This document shows, piece after piece, positions 33,400 to 45,468 of a stretch of 64,000 nucleotides of DNA. The notes beneath the pieces were generated by a model, which was given only the letters and a program-made list of their open reading frames with translations, made no database searches and was not told the origin of the DNA. The translations under genes and the position numbers were made by a program. Each line of letters starts with the position of its first letter. The stretch's first letter is position 1. Location of the stretch: positions 168,746,625 to 168,810,624 of the forward strand of contig BTPG01000002.1 of the NCBI GenBank assembly GCA_036245525.1, in the 5' to 3' direction. The DNA comes from Semisulcospira habei. Taxonomy: Eukaryota > Mollusca > Gastropoda > Semisulcospiridae.

Positions 33400-33647
33400 G
33401 TACACACACCCTGCACTGGACTTTGTGTGTGTGTGTGTGGTTTTCGCCTGCGCATTGAGTTATATTATAAATATGAGAAATGCGCCATATAAATACCATG
33501 TATTATCAGAGTCGCTTCTGGAAAGCGAAAATAGAATTTACAAAGAGACTCTACTCTCCTATGATGTTGTAGGAAAAGACAATTCTCACAGTTTCGCAAT
33601 CGCAAGTGGCTTCATCGCTTCAGCACACAAAACCAAACAAACGAACG
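33400..33647 (+). other. Candidate 5' untranslated first exon
   Basis: The right end is a strong donor, ACGAACG|GTAAGTGA, at 33647/33648. An ATG at 33473 opens a frame of 58 codons that stays open to the donor, but spliced to the next exon it meets a stop before the signal-peptide ATG, so it would act as an upstream ORF. Splicing straight to the CUB exon would be in frame but would omit the signal peptide. The start is set only by the TATA-like box. Confidence 0.42.
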
Positions 33648-34180
33648 GTAAGTGAACGTACAGTAGCTGAATATATAGGGATCTTACGAAACTAACGGTA
33701 CTGTTGGTACTGTTTTACTATGCATGTGTGAAAAAGAAAGTAGACCCAAGTATTTATAAAGCCGCACATTTACCTAGTGCAGAAACTGTTAGCTCGATGA
33801 CAATTTTTAGAAATGGAAAAAAAAAAAGTACTATGAGTAATATGCCCTCGGCTCGACGTGTTTTATTAGCACTTGCTTGTACAATTTTGACAAGCGCGTA
33901 ACAAGAATGTATACAAATGTACACATATTAACCTATATTCTTTTCTTTTTTGTCACTGTGGCACGATTTTGTTTGTATATAAATTGTAATGGACATCTAA
34001 ATTAACCCTTTAAATAGTCCTGACACAACAATAAGATTCAATGATCAACCATGACAGTGTGATGGTGATACTGAAAAGTTCTATATTTGTCCCCATTAGT
34101 ATCATTAGTGCTAGCTGTTGTAGACCTCAGATTCGTTTAATGACTATTTCTTTGACAGTTAATTGTGATTGTTTATCAAT
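33648..34180. other. First intron of the CUB/lectin gene
   Basis: A/T-rich sequence without recognisable repeats. Candidate acceptors are at 34158 (TTTCTTTGACAG) and 34182 (TTTATCAATAG). Confidence 0.4.
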
Positions 34181-34200
34181 AGGTGCACTGTAAAGTTAAG

Positions 34201-34264
34201 ATGTTGCTGCTGGAAATATGTTCTCACATTCTGTTCATCTGTCTGGTGTTGCTGATGGCATCAG
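34201..34264 (+). CDS. Coding exon 1: signal peptide
   Basis: ATG at 34201 starts [20 protein letters not shown], a typical signal peptide; cleavage is likely after the following SA. The donor CATCAG|GTGTGT leaves one base (phase 1), which joins the CUB exon as GCT (Ala). Confidence 0.78.
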
Positions 34265-36284
34265 GTGTGTATGAGCTATTTTTGGCAATGAGTCTTTGTC
34301 AGGAGTCTGTGAGGAAACTGTCTCTGCAGGAATAATTCCAGGGGTCAATTGCATGAATGACAGTCCTGTGCCAGCCACTAAGCAAGATGCTATATGCTAG
34401 CGAAGTACAGTGGCTAGTGCAGGACTAAGCTTTCTCATGAAGCTGGCCCCAGCCTTCCAATGGCAAGGGCCGAATGCACAGCAATGTAGTACAGCCTTCC
34501 TTTCAAAGTTATGGGCTCGATCCTTTGAAAGTAAACGCTTCATTTTCTCATGCACGGGGCAGAAATACTGCTTACAGTGAGGAAGTAAATCCGGCAGAAT
34601 TTACTACAGCGGGAGACCATGAGTAAACGTGCTTACGTTATGTGTAAAGATGTGTTTAGTGGTTTTGCAGGGATATTTCATGGTGTTATTGTTATTACAT
34701 CACAAAACAACCCTCGTGAGGTTCTACTTTCTCATGTTTGGAGCTAGCTTTAGCGGGTTTTTTTGTTTTGTTTTGTTTTTTTGTTAAATATCCTATTTTG
34801 GTGTCCTGCAAATTTGACAGAAGCTGTCCACTCAATCTCGTATTTCAGTGAGCAAAACAGGGACTTCACGTTCAGGCGGCAGCATGGACCACAGTCAAAG
34901 ATACTACAGCTGGGGGTGGCCTAGCCTGTGGCATCTTGACCCTGTTCTTTCCCTGCCACAGCGGTCATCTGGCAGTTAGGAGAATAACTGCACGCATGCG
35001 CAAAAGTAGGATTGACCCCAAATCAAACGTCCTTGGCTCTCAGCTTCATAGTACTACATAGCCAGTTTCACTCTGTACATAGCAAGCAACCTGCCACTGA
35101 ACTTGTGAAGTAATGACTCTCAAAGTAGGTGTTTATTTTCGAAGCTGTGGACTACATCGCTGTGTATGCGGCCCCTAGTATAGTTTGTTTGAGTGTGTGT
35201 AAAGGTGTGTTTGTGTGGGTGTGGGGGAAGGGGGGGGGGGGGTGAGGGGAGTACAGCGCAGGGAGAATGACAATAATAATAATGTCTTATGGAAGTCTGG
35301 CTTCCACATGTACATGGGTACTTTAAGCTTATAAATTGGACACGGGTAAACAAACAATAATGTTCCAGTGTAGCATCATGCACCTAAAGACATTTGTCCA
35401 TGTTGATTTGTGTACAACTGCTCTCCTCATATGCAGCTACAGGCCAAGCACCGACCTTCTACTGCAGTAAAAATGGATCAGCAGTGACTGTTAGTGGAGA
35501 AACAGAGGGAGACATCTACACTCGATATGAGGGTGACATACACTACCAGAACAACCAAAATTGTGAATGGATTATCGATGCTGGGGAGGGACGCAGAATT
35601 TCCATGTCGGTCGTATCATCTGATTTGCAGTGGGCGCCAGTAGTGGCTATCTGTCATGGTTATGATCATGTCAGCATCAGAGATGGTGAGCAGATTGTAG
35701 ATAGGTAACTCGTTCAGTCATGACCCACTACAGCAGATTGACCGTGATAGTTCAAGGGTGAAGTCAGAGGAGCTTGGAGCCTGTAGGCGCCAAGCTGTTC
35801 TGGCACCACCCATGAACTATCATGGTCCACTTCTCCTAAACTATAGTCTTCAGAAGAGGAATCAAAAATTAGAATTTCAACATTTGGGCACAGTTTGCAT
35901 GACTAATGGAATTTAATCGTTTTATGATTGTGACTATAGCCTTGGCCAATTTGCCTGTCTTTGCAAGGGCATGTGTATCCTTGGCACAGTGCTTTCATGT
36001 GTGTACAGTGCATGTGTAATAAAAACACTAAGTCTACCTATAAAATTTATTGTGCTGCCAGTGGTCAATTCTTAATGTTGTCAAAATGTTATTATCTGCT
36101 GCTTTAAGCAGATACTGGTAGGCATCAGTTTTGACTTTTTCATTTTTGTTAAACAAGTTTCCTTTCCCTATATCCTACACAGTTTCCAAAGAAAGCATTG
36201 AGCAAGGCACTGTTAGAGGTAATATTCAATGTGCACACAGTTAGTAATGATGAATACATATATATACAACCGGTCATATATATA

Positions 36285-36370
<86 letters not shown>

Positions 36371-39300
36371 TACTTAAAATGTGAAGAAAGGATCCACAAA
36401 CACCACGTAGTTTAGACGGAGTTACACTTTTATTCTATGCACAAATTTTCGCCCTCTCAGCGAGGGCTTCTTCAGGGGAATGCCCAGGTAACTAGGTAAC
36501 AAAACATAATTTACGTGTGAGAATGTAGTGCGTCAAAATAGATACAGAATGTGCGTGCATGCACTTTCAAATTCTAAATTATCATAATACTTTTACATAT
36601 ATAGACTAAGGTACAAAAGCACATGCACAGGAATGACGTACTTGAATTTATGCACATGTATTTTAATTCGTGTGTATTATGCTTACGGTATAGACCGAAT
36701 TAAGATACACGAGCATAAATTCAAGTACGTCATTCCTGTCAGTCTGACAGGAATGACGTACTTGAATTTATGCACATGTTTTTTAATTCAGACTATACCG
36801 TAAGCATAATACAAACATTGTAATTGTGTGTGTGATTTTTAGATTTTTTTGGACTGCACATTTGAAAATTCTACTAATGATGATGGTGTCAATGTTGATG
36901 ATGACATTATTATTATAAATATTTCTTTGCGACATTTCTTCCTCCGCACACTGCGTGTCAATACTCGTGTTTCATAAAAGTTTCATGTCATCAGTAATGA
37001 CGCACTAATATCACGAACTTGTGCACATGCTTTTGTACCTTAGTCTATATATGTAAAAGTATTACGATAATTTAGAATTTGAAAATGCATGCGTGTACAT
37101 TCTGTATCTATTTTGACGCACTACATTCTCACACGTAAATTATGTTTTGTTACCTAGTTACCTGTTACCTGGGCATTCCCCTGAAGAAGCCCTCACTGAG
37201 AGGGCGAAAATTTGTGCATAGAATAAAAGTGTAACTCCTTCTAAACTACGTGGTGTTTGTGTGTGGTGGGGCGGATTACAAAATAACAGACAGGGAGGCC
37301 ATGTTGCGCCTTGTGAAGATGTTTTTATTTCTCCACCAAGGAGGCAGTACACAAAGGTCCAGTTAGACAAAACTCGTGAAAGTAATTTGACGCTCAATAG
37401 GCCGGTCTTGCTTCCGTCGTGGTGCTACAGCAAAATGCGTTCTTAGCGTGGAGACGCTACCACGAGGGGGCGCTACTGGGTCAAGGTCGATGTCTACCAC
37501 TGGTCTATTAAAATGATTGGTCACTTCCAGCTAAATTTAGATGGGACGGCCAAAAGGAAAATCACTAAGACTGGGGCTAAGTAGGTCACCTCTGCCAGAA
37601 CCCACACTCGGCAGCTCGGTGGCAACCGGCCGCGCAAAATCATGCTACAATGTATTGACCATTGACCAGAGGGGTGACGTAATAAAATATAATATTAACA
37701 CATATGCAAAACACAGCTCGTCACATCCCCCCGAACTCTTTCTAGTAGCCGCGTCCTCGCGGTAACACGCACAGTGCAAATCATGGTACTAAACAAGAAA
37801 ATTCTTTTACGTCTAGCACCAAAAATAGATAAGAGGAGAGGAGTGGCCTCACAACACTGCTACTGTACATACCAAAGTATCAAGTCACAGCAGCACAAAA
37901 TCACAACACAACTGAGAGGTACGTGACTACAACCCATACATAGTCTTACTGTAAATACATCAAGTATAAAAATTCCAGCAAAACTTCAGCACATGCTTCA
38001 CAAAACCTTTGTAAGCAAGTAAGACACGTATCGTCTCAACCCTTAGTTACACACGTACGAACTACAAAACAAAAAAATCTTGGACAACATCAAAACCCCT
38101 CAGACTTGCTCATGCCTCATGAAAAGGTTACACACAAGCAATCACAGGTTAAAAAACAACACTAAACACAACTGCAGTCTGCCAGCTCAGTCACCAGTCT
38201 CGGGGAAAGTACCTGGCCGAGGTTCCCTAGTGACAGCTGGCAACATACACAATGAACATGTACCAACACCCTACTAGTCAATGATAAACATGTACCAAAA
38301 CTCGCGTCGCCACAGCAGTTCAAAGTTCTCAGTCATACCATCCACCTTGGCACTATTAGAAAAATCACCACTAAACAGAATACACTACAAAACAAATTTA
38401 ATCAAATAGGGCATGTAAAGTCCTGTCCTTTGCGTCTACGAATTTAAAACAAATCTAGGGACATTCTAAGCACTACATTACTACACTTCTAAGTTCTAGG
38501 TAGTTTCTGCAGATTTTTTTCTGTTTCTGCTGGCTGTATGTTCTGCCTCTGTGACCCGGTCTTCGGCTGAACTGACCACACCATCGCTAGCAAACCGAAG
38601 CAGCCGTGGGGGGGTGGGATGGCCACAGGCTGTTGCTGGCCCCCCGCCATCTGTAAAAGCATGGGGCAAAATCTAGCAATGCACAAACAAACTAACAGTA
38701 CACGATGAACAAAACCAAACACTCAACTTCAATACAAAACCCACTAAAACATAAAATGTCAACACACCCACAAATCAGTCAATCATCCAAACTTCATAAA
38801 CACACCACTAAGTACAGGTTAAGACATGTCAGATTCAAACGCAAACAAACAATATTCAGTTCTGCGATGAAGAGTTTCACCTAAACAGTTCTTCAGATAC
38901 AAATGCTGTAGCACAGGGATCTAAGCTACACCTGGCATGAAACGCCAAAACCAGCACACATGGTCAACACAGCGGTACAGTACATCGTCATCATTTGCCA
39001 GCACCACTGCACCATTGTCATGAGATGGAAGAGAAAAGATGGTGGCAGTGATAGTCCCATGCCAGGTGGAGGTGTAGGGAAACCAGTGTGCCGCTGAAAC
39101 TCCTGTCGTCGCTGGCCATTTGGACAGTTAGCACGTCGATGACCGTTCTCATTGCAAGCCCAGCAGACAAGAGTGGGTCTAGCTTCTTGAGGTGACTGCT
39201 GCAACTGCACAGGTTCAACCTGCACCTCGGCATCTTGCACTACGGGGTCCACGGTCTCTCGGACTGGAGGGCACTGAGGCGGTGTGGGAGACACAGGAAC

Positions 39301-40464
39301 AGTGACCTCCTCCTGGGTATAGAGGACCACCCAGTCTCCATCCTCCTCCTCGGTCACTGGGGCTGATGAGGGTGCCTGCCCTTCGGACTGGTGCACTGCT
39401 GGAGGCTCCTGCGTACTGCCTGGTATCCGTTGGTACCCCAGGAAGTGATCTCGCAGGAAGCTCAAGATGGACTCAGCAGTGTAGTCCTCATCTGGAACAT
39501 GTTCCACCCACCTCTTGAACTTCTTCAGCGCTCTCCCTTCCAGTGCCAGGGCAACCCATTCTGCCAGTTCCAGCTGCCCAAGCTTCTGGCCGTAGAGGGC
39601 TTTGAGGCAAGCGATCTTACGTTCTGCCTCCTCGATGAAAACTTCGACAGGGCAGCCCTCATACCGCAGTCCCTCAAACGTTGGCAGAGCTGGGAGGGAG
39701 ATAACCTGCCCACCGGTGCTGTGAGGACCCACGAAGATCGCATTGCTGGCCAGGGGGTACTCGCTTGCTGGTGGATACATGGTTGCCATGCTGCCGTTGG
39801 TTCAGTTGAGATGTTAGCACGCCCTCTACGCTGCTGTTGGTGGTAGATGTTGACTCCTCCGCCTCCTGTGCACTGCCTCCTTGTCCTGTAGTAATCCTGT
39901 CGGCGACGCCAAAAGATGTGGTGGGGCGGATTACAAAATAACAGACAGGGAGGCCATGTTGCGCCTTGTGAAGATGTTTTTATTTCTCCACCAAGGAGGC
40001 AGTACACAAAGGTCCAGTTAGACAAAACTCGTGAAAGTAATTTGACGCTCAATAGGCCGGTCTTGCTTCCGTCGTGGTGCTACAGCAAAATGCGTTCTTA
40101 GCGTGGAGACGCTACCACGAGGGGGCGCTACTGGGTCAAGGTCGATGTCTACCACTGGTCTATTAAAATGATTGGTCACTTCCAGCTAAATTTAGATGGG
40201 ACGGCCAAAAGGAAAATCACTAAGACTGGGGCTAAGTAGGTCACCTCTGCCAGAACCCACACTCGGCAGCTCGGTGGCAACCGGCCGCGCAAAATCATGC
40301 TACAATGTATTGACCATTGACCAGAGGGGTGACGTAATAAAATATAATATTAACACATATGCAAAACACAGCTCGTCACATGTGGATCCTTTCTTCACAT
40401 TTTAAGTATTTCACTGCTGCTTGGATCCATATTTGGAGTGTGTGGTGCCAGCTTTCTTGGACTG

Positions 40465-40563
<99 letters not shown>

Positions 40564-43500
40564 CCAGTTGCTTTGATATTTGCGCTTTAACCCTGCATGT
40601 TGTTGATTATGGTTAACATTTCATGATCGATTTGCACATGTGGTCACACTGGTCCTGTTTGTAGAGTTTTGTAACTGTGGGACCTTTTTATTTGTTTATG
40701 AGTTTGTCATGAGTGTGACAAGCTGCTGCTGAGTTGTCCTCATTTGTAGTGTACAGTTAGTTTGTATATTGTACTTTGTATTTATATATTGTACTTTAAG
40801 AAACATTGTCCGATTGGCACCAACTTTCAAATTATACTTAGACCATCTTTTCTGATGAAACGTGTTCCCATGAGAATTTACTGACTGCATGACTCTTCTT
40901 TGTCTGCAAGAGGCATAGATTTTCATGGGCCCCTGAGAATCTATGCCTCTGGTGGAATTGCATTACATGTACAAATATTATGGTTTAATTGCTTGATATT
41001 TTTTTAAATTTCTAGTTCTTATTTGTATTACATTCAAATTTGCTTATAACAAGGTAGGATCTAACAAGTTGGATATGACATTAGTTTTTCAGAGGTCACG
41101 TCCAATCATTTTTTATGTGAATTACTTACTTGTAACAAACTTTGGTTATAACAACAAAAATGTGGGGGCTCATGAGGATCTATGTCTCTTGCGGTTGGAT
41201 TGAGTTCACTTTTTTCAGCAGTGGGGGGTTAAATGGACTACAAAAAATGAGTACCACCATTGACGTGTACCTTTTAACCCTCAGGCATTATCCATTGGTT
41301 TGTCTCAGTGCACAGAATATGCATGGATATATGTTTTAGTATGATATGCATTGATATATGTTTTAGTTTGGCAGTGACCTTTTTGGTCTGGATTGCTTAT
41401 GTTTTAGTAGCCTAAATAGCTGTCTTCCTTAGAGGTCAGTGCATCAGACTTAATTTTGTCTGATTTCAAACATGTTGAAATGTTTGTCAAAACCCAAGTG
41501 TGTACATAATGTATATATGTGTTTAAAGGGGCACACCCGACAAGGGCTTAGACAGTGACCACCTTATTATCCCACCAAATGCTTTCTTTCTTACATTCAA
41601 AGTGAAAAGAGGCCCACCGAAATCTTTCCTAGGATTCCAGGAAAGATTGCTTGTGATAGGCGATGGTCGCTGACGTCATAACTGTTCTATATGACCTTAG
41701 ATCAACTACATAATTATAACCAATCAGAGACAAGATTTTGACAAAATAGCGAGTACGGAAGGTTTATTCTACTTTCTCGTGAAAAATGATGTCAAAGGGA
41801 TGCCGGAGAACATCAGTACACGTGTACACTGACGTACGTGAACATCACACCGATGACCTCGTGACCTGCAGTATTGTGATACTGATAGTCAGCCGGGTTT
41901 TGCCTTGTGACGTAGGCTCATAAATATGCATATTAATTCAAAACGAGGCCGATGCAGATGATAAATTCGCAACTTGGGCACAAAAACAATACACCCTCCA
42001 AACGATGAATTTTGACATTTGGCATTGTATTTACATCATAAAGCTCTAAGATAGTACACAAAAGACCCATACACATACTGTCAGCAGTATCTGCTGCAGA
42101 CAGTTTTCTGTGTTGAGATGCTTGATCCTGGGGAATATAACTTTAACATTTTGGAGGGGAATGGCAGTGCTGTGTACAAAACTACACCAATTAAGGCCTA
42201 GACACCTCCCCCCCTCCCCCCCCCCCACTCCCTACACACACAACATAAAAGTGTATGACAAGAACAAAAATTTATACATGTTTGAGAAAAGCAGTGATGT
42301 ATTTTGAATTTTTTTTTACTTTTTTATCAAATATAATTTTTTTTAATGAGGTGGATTTGTAATGTGAAATTTCATGTGCTGCATTATTGCCTATTTCTTT
42401 ATACTGGTCTCGTCAATAGCACTTCTGTTTGTAGCCTGTCACGTTAAGAACATATTAGAGCCATATGGTTCATTGTTTTCATCCCTACGTCACACTACCA
42501 ATCCCTTTAGCGCAAACTGTACCACATGACCACAAAAACCCTTGAAGTGACAAATGGTGGACTTCTTTTAGCCCTCTATGTGACGCACCTTGGATGCGAG
42601 TTTTGTTCTATAAAAGATCATCAAAACGTTCTAAAGTAAAAAGTTACTTGGTGTTGTTCAAAACAACAGGCACACTACTGGAGACGGCAATGTCATGAAA
42701 GATTTTAAATTACATCATAAGTCTATTATGTATAAGTATATATTCCTTTTACGTCAGTCATGTCTGGCGCAATCCAGGTCAGAAGATTTCTTCTTGATTT
42801 CTTTTACAAAATCGTGGAGGAATGAAAACAAATACGTTATTGGTAGCAGGGGCTTGCTGCGCGGACCGCTGGTACCAATAACTTATAATATAACATATTA
42901 TGCATCGTACGACTATGTTTTGACATTGGATATTTAACAAATTTAATCCCAAGGCCGCATTTCTTACATTTCTTACACCACTATGCCAGTTGCAGGAGAT
43001 GGATTGACCAGGATAAGTCAAGGGTAGTGCCAGGTTAGCTTAGTGCATGATGGTGCCAAGCTAATCTGGCACTACCCTTGAATTATCATGGTTGATCCGT
43101 CTCCTGCTTTAGTGCTTTGGGGCTAAATGCATTAAGCTCAATCTCTTTACTTTTTTCCTTTTTTTTTATAGGCAACAGCGACAGTGAAGAGTCAATAGTG
43201 CTGATATGGTGTGGACACACGGTGCCTGTCGGAACGGTTAGCAGGGGCCGCTACTTGAGAGTGGAGTTTATGTCGGACAACAACAACCCATACCAATACA
43301 CAGGAGTTCATCTCAAGTTCGAAACATTTAGTAAGCATGTGGCAATCATTTTTACGCATCAGTCGTGATGCATGTCAACAGGTGATGGATCAGTTGTGAT
43401 AGTTTAACCCTTTTAGCCCCAAGGTCCCATTTCTCAAATTTTGGAGGTGTTACTTAAGCCTGTCACCCCTACCAGGGTATAGGCTGTCGACAAGAGACCT

Positions 43501-45428
43501 CCAGCGACTCCTGTCCTGTGCTTTTCCTTCGATTTTACTCCAGGTGGTTCCCAGTCTCTTGATATCTGCTTGGAGGTCTCGACGCCAGGTGTTTCTCGGC
43601 CTGCCTCTTTTCCTCTTTCCCTCTTTTCCTGGGGGTTCCATGACAATGCCTGCCTAGTGATACTGGAAACTGACTTTCTCAGACTGTGACCAATCCATCC
43701 CCATCTTCTTCGTCCAATTTCATCCTCTGCTGTTATCTGCTCTGTTCTCTCCCAGAGTCTGACGTTGCTGATCTTCTCTGGCCAGTGGATTTTCAAGATT
43801 CTTCTAAGGCAACTGTTTATGAAGATCTGTACTCTGTTGACTGTGGTTTTTGTCAACCTCCAACTCCAAGTCCCTGCTCTATATAGGAAAACTGCTATTA
43901 CATTTGAGTTGAAAATCCGGACTTTGGTGTGTTGTGACAGCTCTCTGGAACTCCACACTTTTTTTCAGCTGGAGAAAGGCTGCTCTGGCTTTACCGATTC
44001 ATGCTCTGACATCTGCATCAGTGCCACCTTTTTTGTCGATGATGCTGCCGAGATAGGTGAAGGACTCCACCTCCTCCATCGGGGTGCCAGCAAGCAAGAG
44101 TGGTTCTTCCCTGGTTGCGTTCAGCCTCATTGTCTTTGTTTTCTGTTTGTGGATGGTGAGGCCCACTTGGGATGAGATGTCACCAAACCTCATGGTCTTG
44201 TCCTGCATTTGTTGATGAGTGTGGGACAGTAAAGCCTAGTCATCTGCAAAATCGAGGTCGTCAAGCTGTGTCCACAGTGTCCACTGTATTCCGCTTCTTC
44301 TCTGCTCTGTGGTCCTCTTCATGACCCATTCTATGGCCAGTAGGAAGAGGAACGGAGACAGCAAACACCCCTGCCTGACGCCGGTTCTGGCTTGGAGCTC
44401 CCTGGTGAACTGCCCTTTGTGGATCACGTGACATGTCAAGCCATCGTAGCTGCTCTTGATCAGGCAGACGAGTTTTGTGGGTACACCGTAGTGTCATAGG
44501 AGTTTCCACAAAGTCTCTCGGTCCATGCTGTCAAATGCTTTCTCGTAATCCACAAAGTTGACGTACAGCGGGGAGCTCCACTCCAGAGACTGCTCCACGA
44601 TGATGCGGAGAGTGGCAATCTGGTCTGTACATGATCGGTTTTTCCTGAATCCTGCTTGCTGGTCTCTCAGCTGGGGGTCGACGGAGCTCTTCATTCTCTC
44701 CAGGATGATCATGTTGAAGACCTTTCCTGGTACTGACAGCAAGGTGATTCCTCTGTAGTTGGAACACTTGCTGAGGTCGTCTTTCTTGGGAAGCTTGATT
44801 AGGTACCCTTCCTTCCAGTCAGCCGGCATCACCTCCTCTTCCCAGATCTTTCCAAACAGTGGGTACAGCATCTCTACTGTTGTTTCTAGGTCTGCTTTCA
44901 GAGCCTCCGCTGGGATGCCATTTGGCCCTGCTGCTTTGCCGTTTTTAAAAAATGCCACTGCCCTTCTGATCTCTTCTTGGCTGGGTCTGTCAGCTGATGG
45001 GTAGGTCAGTCTCTGCTGGCTGGATGTCTGGGGGGTCGGGTGGGGTGGGTCTGTTCAGTAACTCTTCAAAATACTCGGCCCATCTGTCGAGTTGGTCTAC
45101 TCTGTCTGCAATAGGCTTGCCTTCTTTGTCTTTTACTGGTCTTTCTGTATGGCCATACTTGCCAGACAATCTTCTGGTAATGTCGTAGAGCTGTTTCATG
45201 TTGCCGCTGCCTGCTGCCTTTTCTGTCTCTGCTGCTAGGCCGTATGTGTAGGCTCTCTTGTCTGCCTGATACTCCTCTTCACCTCACGGTTGGCTTCCGA
45301 GTATTCCTCATGTGCCCTTGCTTTGGCTGCTCTCGTGCAACTGTTGTTGACAACTGCTTTATTCTGCTTCCTCACATCTATCTTCTTCAAGGTCTGTGCC
45401 GACAGCCAGTCCTTGTGATGGTGTTTCT

Positions 45429-45468
<40 letters not shown>

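Larger units (their letters stand above)
37262..40380 (-). mobile_element. Gag-only LTR retrotransposon with apparently identical 464-bp LTRs
   Basis: LTRs at 37262-37725 and 39917-40380 look identical by eye and are bounded by TG...CA. A 4-bp duplication TGTG (37258-37261 and 40381-40384) flanks the element, which sits in foldback repeat P. The internal part is only 2191 bp. On the minus strand it has a primer-binding-site candidate TGGCGTCGCCGACAGGATT, five bases inside the 5' LTR, a gag gene, and a purine-rich tract AAAGAGTTCGGGGGGA next to the 3' LTR. No protease, reverse transcriptase or integrase was found. It is a recent, non-autonomous insertion. Confidence 0.9.

Noticed and set aside
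33398..33655. Separate small protein gene
   Set aside because: Open frame ends at a strong splice donor, begins without a clear ATG at its left edge and has no domain. Better explained as an untranslated first exon.
36447..37209. Functional full hammerhead ribozyme
   Set aside because: Core, stem II and GAAA are present, but no sequence upstream pairs with sequence downstream to form stem I, and stem III is weak. Reported only as hammerhead-like.
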